A stretch of 19,019 nucleotides of DNA from Roseovarius sp. GTDB taxonomy: Bacteria > Pseudomonadota > Alphaproteobacteria > Rhodobacterales > Rhodobacteraceae. Location: assembly GCA_007125415.1 (NCBI GenBank), contig SLDH01000027.1, positions 1-19,019 of the forward strand, written 5' to 3'. The notes below the pieces were generated by a model that was given only the letters and a program-made list of their open reading frames with translations, searched no databases and had not been told where the DNA came from. The first letter of the stretch is position 1, and every line of letters starts with the position of its first letter. A program made the position numbers and the translations under genes. Positions 13,967 to 19,019 of the stretch are shown here, piece by piece.

Positions 13967-15670
13967 TTATCGCACCAGATAGGGCCGGCGGTTGGTCTGC
14001 CCGAGGTCAGCCACGTTTTGGGTGACGGGGAAATCTCCCATCAGATAGGGGTGCATCCCCTGATTCTTCAGGTTTTGCAGGAATTGCCCGAACCCCTCGA
14101 GATCCGCCATGCGCGGTACTTCGGCCACGCCACCGCCACGGGTGTTCTGATGGCCGATCTCGTCGATGATGGTCTGCAGGGGTTCCATCGGCGCTTCGAT
14201 GAATTCCGCCATGGTCCAGATACGCACGCGCGCCTTTGTCCACGGAGAACGCAGGCATTTCAGATGCTCGCTCTCGGTCTGTTGCAACAATGCGGCCTCC
14301 TGTCGGATATCCGCAAAATTCCGGTTTGACTGAAAAAGCGGGACGGCCCAGGCCCCGGTGATCACCGAAACCTGCGCATTGGGATCCTTTGCAATGTCCC
14401 ATTCAATGGCCTGACGGTCACGCGGCCCGAATTGAAAACATTGCCGTTCTCCCCGGGTGTTCCACATCAGATTGGCAAGAAAGGCGTGCGGATTGTAGTC
14501 GCGCAATGCCGCGCTGTCACTCAATGCGCCATTGATCACCGTCTGGCCATCGGCAAACTCGGCGCGCTCCGGCGCATAGAGATGCCCGTGCACGCGTGCC
14601 CCGGTGGTTCTGGCCAGCCAGCTTTCGAAATTCTCGAAGAGATCGGCAAACCCTTCGAAGACTGAGAATTGCGCACAAGTGAGGCCGTTTTCCCGTGTTT
14701 CCACCGGAAACCGGCTTTGCATGTAAAGCCCCGGACGCCCGCGCGTGCGCCGCTCGACCGCCTTGGCGAAAATACGGTCTATCTTGCCCGGATTGGGCTC
14801 GGTCCGTTTCATCGCACCCGAGGCATCGGCAAGGAAAGCGTCGTAGAGGCGATCGGCAAAAGGCCAGATCTTGCGCGCCACAAAACAATCCGAGCGGCGC
14901 AGAAGCTGCAGGTGGTCATCGTAGAAGATATGCGGCTTACCCTGATAATCGAATTTCGACAGGGTGAGAGACCGGCTTTCGATCTGGCGGGAATAGAGCC
15001 GCGCCAGGGTCTGGAAATAGCTCTCATCCGGGATCCAGACGCGCCGGAAATAGCTGTCATAGGTGTCACGCTCGGGGTCTTCGAGGATGGCGGAAAGGGT
15101 CTGACGTGTCAGGCACCACCATTGGCTGCCCATATGCGGCACGATGCCGTTGGGGATACGCCGCTTGTAGCGCAGCTTGCGCTGCAGATTGACATAGCGG
15201 TCAAAGAGCCATCGGTTCTTGCGCCAGGCGAACGGAAAGCTCAGCGTGAAGCGTTCGTGATCGAGGCCCCCGATGGTCCACGGCACGTCGGCAATGGTGG
15301 CGGATTCAACGAAATCCGTTTGCGGACGTTCGGCCAGGTAATCGATCAGTTCCTGCACGGGGCGCAACGGCAGGCACGATCCTGAAGTCAGATAGACGTG
15401 CCGGACATCGGCGAAGTCGTTCAGCATGATCTGCCCGCATTCCTGCGTCGCGGCCACCAGACCCCAAGTGCCCCATTCGCAGCGATGGCGCGGCGCAAAC
15501 CTCAGATTGGGCAGATCGGCGAGAGCCTGCTGAAACGCCGCATAGGTCTTTTTCCGCACGGCCCTGTCAACATGGATCACCAGCGGACAGCCTGCCGCGG
15601 ACCAGTGCTGCGCGATCTGCTCGGCACGCCCGAAGGCCGTGTGCACCAGCATGATGATCCCGACGCTCAC
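13967..15670 (-). CDS. GT14-type (core-2/I-branching, 'Branch') glycosyltransferase with an uncharacterised C-terminal domain
   Basis: The first 285 residues follow the GT14 plan used by beta-1,6-N-acetylglucosaminyltransferases and peptide O-xylosyltransferases: VIHVDR (31-36), CEWGTWGLVAAT (64-75), YLTSGSCLPLRP (93-104), GSQWWCLTR (181-189) and IPDESYFQTL (213-222). Residues about 290-567 form a second domain without recognisable motifs to me, containing WNTRGERQCFQFGPRD and VITGAWAVPLFQSN; from memory, a domain of unknown function (DUF5928) follows the Branch domain in Rhodobacterales proteins and may be this one. No signal peptide or membrane segment is evident, so it should act at the cytosolic face. 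The start is GTG 15670 with GGCGGAG just upstream. It lies 16 bp behind one GT2 gene and 6 bp before the sulfotransferase. Donor and acceptor sugars are not known. Confidence 0.82.
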   Translation of the reverse strand: MSVGIIMLVHTAFGRAEQIAQHWSAAGCPLVIHVDRAVRKKTYAAFQQALADLPNLRFAPRHRCEWGTWGLVAATQECGQIMLNDFADVRHVYLTSGSCLPLRPVQELIDYLAERPQTDFVESATIADVPWTIGGLDHERFTLSFPFAWRKNRWLFDRYVNLQRKLRYKRRIPNGIVPHMGSQWWCLTRQTLSAILEDPERDTYDSYFRRVWIPDESYFQTLARLYSRQIESRSLTLSKFDYQGKPHIFYDDHLQLLRRSDCFVARKIWPFADRLYDAFLADASGAMKRTEPNPGKIDRIFAKAVERRTRGRPGLYMQSRFPVETRENGLTCAQFSVFEGFADLFENFESWLARTTGARVHGHLYAPERAEFADGQTVINGALSDSAALRDYNPHAFLANLMWNTRGERQCFQFGPRDRQAIEWDIAKDPNAQVSVITGAWAVPLFQSNRNFADIRQEAALLQQTESEHLKCLRSPWTKARVRIWTMAEFIEAPMEPLQTIIDEIGHQNTRGGGVAEVPRMADLEGFGQFLQNLKNQGMHPYLMGDFPVTQNVADLGQTNRRPYLVR

Positions 15671-15686
15671 GCCGCTCCGCCCTGTT

Positions 15687-16751
15687 TCACGCCCAATTGC
15701 CCTTTGACATCAATCCAAGGATCTCCAATTGTCGCCAGTTTATATATTTTTCCGACCATTTGCACCAAAGGTCTGGTGTCTCTTCGAAGTTTTCAGCATA
15801 GGCCTTGTATTCGACACTGCCGGCATAATGCTGGCCTCGCGTCAGCTCTTCGGCGGCCTTGCTCGCGAATGTGTCGAGAAACTTGGCATGAAGCAGCACA
15901 CCACTGGCCCTCTCACCGCCCCATTCGTCATAGGTCAGGTTCAGGCCGCGGGGCAGAAGCATATGCGAGGAACTCACATAGGCATAGCGCCGCTGCCATT
16001 TCACGAGCGGGATCTTGTTGAGCGCGGGTGCGCGTTTGGGCTGGTTGGAGAAAAACACGCGGGCGCGCGGGCCACCCTGGATCCACAGGTTTCCATAGGT
16101 ATGATTCTTGGAAATCATGTAGTTTCCCGGATCGAACCAGGACGCGATTTCAATCGGATCCTGCCCGGCGCGGTAGGGAACGGCATCGATCCGCCCCTTG
16201 GGATACATGTCCAGCAGCATCGCCCCGAAGGATTTGACCTGACTGACCTCCAACCAGTCGGTCAGCGCCCGGATGGGGCGGGTATCACAGAACGGATAGA
16301 CAAAGAATTCATCCGGATCGACCACAAGCGTCCAATGTCCGTGACCGTATTTCTGAAGCAGCCAGTTCAACCAGTCCACGCCGAAGCGAGCGCGCTTGTA
16401 ACTCGCGGTGGTGGACCAGAGCGAGACATCGGGTTGTTCCGCCAAATATTCACGCCCGCCATCGGTGCTACCGTTATCCACCATCAGGAAATGCGAAATC
16501 CCCAGATCGCGGTAGTATTTCAGGAAATATGGAAGCCGCACATACTCGTCCCGGAAGGTGGAAAAGAGGAGCACATGCCCGGGGCGTATCAGTTCGGTCC
16601 GGTCTGCGACGGTCTTCATGGAGAAATGCTTGCGAAAGGCCCGCACCTTCGCTCGTTTCCGCCTGAGGCGCATACGATAGGATGACCACAAGCCCAATCT
16701 GCCACGCTCCACCAGAAAAACTGCTCTTTCAGGCAGCTTAATGCCCGACAA
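15687..16751 (-). CDS. Glycosyltransferase family 2-like protein, paralogue A (TTG start)
   Basis: A 354-residue cytosolic transferase with a GT-A fold of the Glyco_tranf_2_4 / GT92-like kind: RDEYVRLPYFLKYYRDLGIS (67-86), FLMVDNGSTDG (88-98), and the metal-binding DPDEFFVYP (145-153). It adds a sugar from a nucleotide donor, probably to a surface polysaccharide or glycan. It is clearly paralogous to the gene just upstream: 52 of 81 residues are identical by hand in one ungapped block (51-131 here against 37-117 there). The TTG directly follows an in-frame TAA and has AAAAGGA 9 nt upstream, so I prefer it; an internal ATG at residue 27 (16673) is the alternative but has no such support. The ribosome binding site lies in a hairpin (16757-16779). 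Linkage and donor are unknown. Confidence 0.85.
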   Translation of the reverse strand: MSGIKLPERAVFLVERGRLGLWSSYRMRLRRKRAKVRAFRKHFSMKTVADRTELIRPGHVLLFSTFRDEYVRLPYFLKYYRDLGISHFLMVDNGSTDGGREYLAEQPDVSLWSTTASYKRARFGVDWLNWLLQKYGHGHWTLVVDPDEFFVYPFCDTRPIRALTDWLEVSQVKSFGAMLLDMYPKGRIDAVPYRAGQDPIEIASWFDPGNYMISKNHTYGNLWIQGGPRARVFFSNQPKRAPALNKIPLVKWQRRYAYVSSSHMLLPRGLNLTYDEWGGERASGVLLHAKFLDTFASKAAEELTRGQHYAGSVEYKAYAENFEETPDLWCKWSEKYINWRQLEILGLMSKGNWA

Positions 16752-16756
16752 TTAAA

Positions 16757-16779
16757 CAATTCCTTTTGAAGGTCAATTG
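16757..16779 (-). promoter_or_regulatory. AT-rich hairpin that contains the ribosome binding site of the GT2 paralogue A gene
   Basis: On the transcribed (minus) strand the sequence reads CAATT-GA-CCTT-CAA-AAGG-AATTG: a 5-bp and a 4-bp stem separated by a two-base bulge, with a 3-nt loop. The 3' arm holds the AAGGA Shine-Dalgarno core of the TTG-started gene downstream, so folding would hide the ribosome site. This is the longest untranslated gap (85 bp) inside the cluster. Confidence 0.4.
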
Positions 16780-16836
16780 TTTCGGTTCTGGGAACAACCC
16801 TGCCGGGCAATGCCGACCAAGGTCGTCGCGCTTGTG

Positions 16837-17859
16837 CTACAGCCAGCCTCCCCGCGACATGAGGCCCAGCGCCTCGAGTTGTCGCCAGGATATGAAGCGC
16901 GAAGAGCTTTCGCACCACAGATCCGGGTTCCCGATCAGGCTGTCATAATAGCCTTCATAGAGACTGGAATTGGCGAAATGCTCACGCCGTTTCTTTTCCT
17001 CGGCGGATTTCTCGACAATGACATTCAGAAACTTGGTGTGAAGCAGGATACCCGAGGCCTTCTCGCCCCCCTGATCGTCATAGACATGGTTCAGCCTGCG
17101 CGGCAGGAGAGAATGGGTGGAACTGACATAGACCTGACTGCGATGCCATTTGACAAGGGGCACCTTGCTCATGGTGGGCGCCCGCCGCGGCCTGTCGGCG
17201 AAAAAGCAGCGCGCCCGCACGCCCCCTTGAATCCACAGGTTCTGCAGATCCGGCTTTCGCTGGATCATGTAATTCCCGGCGTCGAACCAGCGCAGGGTCC
17301 TGAAAGGATCATCGCCCGCCGCATAGGGCTGATCCTCGAGCGGACCCTTGGGATACATATCGAGCATGAGAGCGCCGAAACTGCGACGGCTCTGCCGGTC
17401 CAGCCAGTGGGTCAGCGCAGGCAAGGGCCGGGTGTCATGGTAGGGATAGATGAAAATCTCATCCGCATCGACGGTCAGACACCAATGCCCATGGGCATGG
17501 CGACGTTGCAGCCAGGTAAGCCAATCCATGCCGAAACGCGATAGTTTGTAGCTGTGTCGGCTGGACCAAAGCGACACATCGGGCTGGCGCGCCAGATAAT
17601 CCCGCGTGCCATCGTCGCTGTCATTGTCCACGATCAGGAAATGGCCGACCCCCAGCGCACGATGATGCTCCAGCCAGAAGGGCAAGCGCACCATCTCATT
17701 GCGCATGGTGGAGAAGACAAGGATCTGACCGGGCCTGATCTGCCTTGTGCGATCGTTGATGTTAGTGAGTTGGCGGCGCTTGCGGAAGGACCGGAACAGC
17801 AGGCGGCGACGCTTCCAGCGCAGCCGGTACGCCATTGCCAGATCGTTCAGCCGGTCCAT
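16837..17859 (-). CDS. Glycosyltransferase family 2-like protein, paralogue B
   Basis: A 340-residue member of the same family as its downstream neighbour. Conserved parts are RNEMVRLPFWLEHHRALGVG (53-72), FLIVDNDSDDG (74-84), and the metal site DADEIFIYP (131-139), where the neighbour has DPDE. The C-terminal halves also align: NYMI, NLWIQGG, AR.FF...P.RAP.....PLVKW, YVSS.H.LLPR.LN, and W.QLEALGLMSRGGW at the end. Both copies keep all motifs, so neither looks decayed; the pair probably makes two related linkages. The N-terminus is strongly basic (Lys/Arg-rich, 12-30), suggesting peripheral binding to the inner membrane. The start is ATG 17859, with AGG about 8 nt upstream. It lies 42 bp behind galE, which supplies a likely donor type (UDP-galactose or UDP-N-acetylhexosamine); the donor itself is inference. 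Confidence 0.86.
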   Translation of the reverse strand: MDRLNDLAMAYRLRWKRRRLLFRSFRKRRQLTNINDRTRQIRPGQILVFSTMRNEMVRLPFWLEHHRALGVGHFLIVDNDSDDGTRDYLARQPDVSLWSSRHSYKLSRFGMDWLTWLQRRHAHGHWCLTVDADEIFIYPYHDTRPLPALTHWLDRQSRRSFGALMLDMYPKGPLEDQPYAAGDDPFRTLRWFDAGNYMIQRKPDLQNLWIQGGVRARCFFADRPRRAPTMSKVPLVKWHRSQVYVSSTHSLLPRRLNHVYDDQGGEKASGILLHTKFLNVIVEKSAEEKKRREHFANSSLYEGYYDSLIGNPDLWCESSSRFISWRQLEALGLMSRGGWL

Positions 17860-17901
17860 TCAAGCGCCTGTCGGTTGTGCCGCCCCGTGGCAGGGTCATG
17901 T

Positions 17902-18885
17902 TTATTTTTCGTAATGTCCAGTTTGATGCCACGCCCAGGCGTCGCGGATCATCTCTTCAAGTGACGAGTGTTCCGCCTTCCAGCCGAGAACCTCCTGCGC
18001 CTTGGTGGAGCCTGACACCAGCTTCGCACAGTCCCCCGCGCGGCGCTGCCCTTCCACGATGGGGACATCGCGGTTGGTCACCCCACGCGCGTGATCCACC
18101 ACCTCACGGACGGAAAATCCGGTGCCGGTCCCGAGATTGAAAACCTCACTCGGCTTGTCCGCTTTCAGCCAGCGCAAGCCCAGAATATGCGCCTCCACGA
18201 GGTCCTTCACATGCACGTAGTCACGGATACAGGTGCCGTCCGGCGTGTCATAATCCGTGCCGAAGATCGTCAGCGCATCCCGTTGCCCATCGACTGCCTG
18301 AAGCATGAGCGGAACGAGATGGGTTTCGGGCTGGTGAAATTCTCCCACCTCTCCTTCGGGGTCCGCCCCGGCAACATTGAAATACCGGAAAATCACATGC
18401 CGAAGGCCATGGGCCGCTTCAAAATCGCGCAGGATATCCTCCACCGCGCGTTTGGAGCCGCCATAGGCATTGATCGGATGTTGCGGGCAAGTCTCATCGA
18501 GCACGACATTGTCCTGCTCGCCATATGTCGCGCAGGTCGAGGAGAAGACGAGATCGAGACAACCCGCCGCGACGGCCGCTTCGAAGAGCGTGAGTGACCC
18601 GGCCACATTGTTGCGCCAGTAAAGACCCGGGTCTCGCGTGCTCTCGCCCACCTGGCTCAGCGCGGCGAAATGGATGATCGCCTGCGGCTGATAGGCCGCA
18701 AAGACCTGATCGAGCCGCGCGCGATCTGTCAGATCACCCTTCTCGAAAGGTCCGAATTTAACCGCATCTTCCCAGCCGGTGCTCAGATTGTCATAGGTCA
18801 CCGGAACATATCCGGCTTCCCGCAGGGCCTTGCATGCGTGAGAGCCGATGTAACCAGCACCGCCTGTGACGAGAATGCTTTTCAC
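17902..18885 (-). CDS. galE: UDP-glucose 4-epimerase (GalE/ExoB)
   Basis: GalE interconverts UDP-glucose and UDP-galactose (some also the N-acetyl forms) with tightly bound NAD. The 327-residue protein is an extended short-chain dehydrogenase: NAD-binding TGGAGYIGSH at 7-16, DNLSTG at 32-37, the active-site stretch FSSTCATYG at 114-122 with Thr117 in the catalytic Ser/Thr position, and the YxxxK pair Tyr141/Lys145 in YGGSK. Later comes the typical CIRDYVHVKDL and FNLGTGTGFSVREV. Length matches bacterial GalE (about 330-340). The start is GTG 18885 with GGAG upstream. It lies 18 bp after galU, so the two form a UDP-sugar supply unit at the front of the glycan cluster; in exopolysaccharide-making alphaproteobacteria this gene is often called exoB. 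Confidence 0.96.
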   Translation of the reverse strand: MKSILVTGGAGYIGSHACKALREAGYVPVTYDNLSTGWEDAVKFGPFEKGDLTDRARLDQVFAAYQPQAIIHFAALSQVGESTRDPGLYWRNNVAGSLTLFEAAVAAGCLDLVFSSTCATYGEQDNVVLDETCPQHPINAYGGSKRAVEDILRDFEAAHGLRHVIFRYFNVAGADPEGEVGEFHQPETHLVPLMLQAVDGQRDALTIFGTDYDTPDGTCIRDYVHVKDLVEAHILGLRWLKADKPSEVFNLGTGTGFSVREVVDHARGVTNRDVPIVEGQRRAGDCAKLVSGSTKAQEVLGWKAEHSSLEEMIRDAWAWHQTGHYEK

Positions 18886-18903
18886 CTTGCGGGCTCCGAG
18901 GGT

Positions 18904-19019
18904 TTACTGCGCTGCATTTCTCGCATGAACGATTTCATTCAGATAGGTCCAGAGATCATCGCGCAGTTCTTCGCGGTCCAGCGCGAAGGCCACGGTTGCC
19001 TGAAGGAACCCGGCTTTCG
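18904..19019 (-). CDS. galU: UTP-glucose-1-phosphate uridylyltransferase, C-terminal end only
   Basis: Only the last 37 residues plus the stop TAA (18904-18906) are in the window; the rest lies beyond its right edge. The visible sequence contains KAGFLQATVAFALDREELRD followed by DLWTYLNEIV, which resembles the C-terminus of bacterial GalU (pattern K-x-G-F-L-x-A-x-V-A-F-A-L). The position directly before galE, with an 18-bp gap on the same strand, supports it. GalU makes UDP-glucose, the substrate of GalE. Because so little is visible, another nucleotidyltransferase cannot be fully excluded. Confidence 0.75.
   Translation of the reverse strand, partial: KAGFLQATVAFALDREELRDDLWTYLNEIVHARNAAQ

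Noticed and set aside
14669..15385. Plus-strand open frame of 238 codons opposite the GT14 gene
   Set aside because: The opposite strand carries all the GT14 motifs in order; this frame is a compositional shadow.
15729..16685. Long plus-strand open frame of 318 codons opposite the GT2 paralogue A gene
   Set aside because: It is the antisense of a gene with clear glycosyltransferase motifs; long antisense frames are common at this GC content, and its product has no family features.

Overview
The window looks like the chromosome of a photosynthetic alphaproteobacterium of the Rhodobacterales type (a Rhodobacter/Roseobacter relative capable of bacteriochlorophyll synthesis). The reasons are a spheroidene-pathway carotenoid block (tspO, crtB, crtI, crtA) fused head-to-tail with bchI-bchD-bchO, two perfect PpsR-type operators between crtI and crtA, and a high-GC gene set with tightly overlapping starts and stops. 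No tRNA, rRNA, CRISPR array or insertion sequence was seen.

Region 1 (1-7321) is one end of a photosynthesis gene cluster. Leftward: crtI, crtB and tspO (3' end cut by the window edge). Rightward: crtA, bchI, bchD, bchO. The two arms diverge from an 84-bp intergenic stretch (2946-3029) that holds one complete TGTC-N10-GACA operator next to crtI and a second that runs into the 5' end of crtA. crtI and crtB make the acyclic carotene, CrtA oxidises the end product to the keto form, BchI and BchD are two of the three magnesium-chelatase subunits, BchO is the associated hydrolase-fold protein and TspO is a tetrapyrrole-linked membrane sensor. The start of crtA is odd: the best-placed ribosome binding site points at an ATC codon.

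Region 2 (7382-12523) leaves photosynthesis. It holds a PLP enzyme of the class V aminotransferase fold that lacks the usual desulfurase cysteine loop, a single-domain RNase D, the lipopolysaccharide transport genes lptC-lptA-lptB, a 246-bp gap, and hpf (long ribosome hibernation factor) followed by ptsN (EIIA-Ntr). This is the common alphaproteobacterial lpt/hpf/ptsN neighbourhood, here without rpoN between lptB and hpf.

Region 3 (12533-19019) is a leftward, probably co-transcribed surface-glycan cluster: galU (only its C-terminus is in the window), galE, two paralogous GT2-type glycosyltransferases with DxDE motifs, a GT14/'Branch'-type glycosyltransferase carrying a large uncharacterised C-terminal domain, and a two-module sulfotransferase. 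It converges on ptsN, with both stop codons sitting in the arms of one hairpin. The gene content suggests that UDP-sugars made by GalU/GalE are used to build a branched glycan that is then sulfated. This cluster is the best candidate in the window for an undescribed system; the glycan structure and the sulfation are inference.
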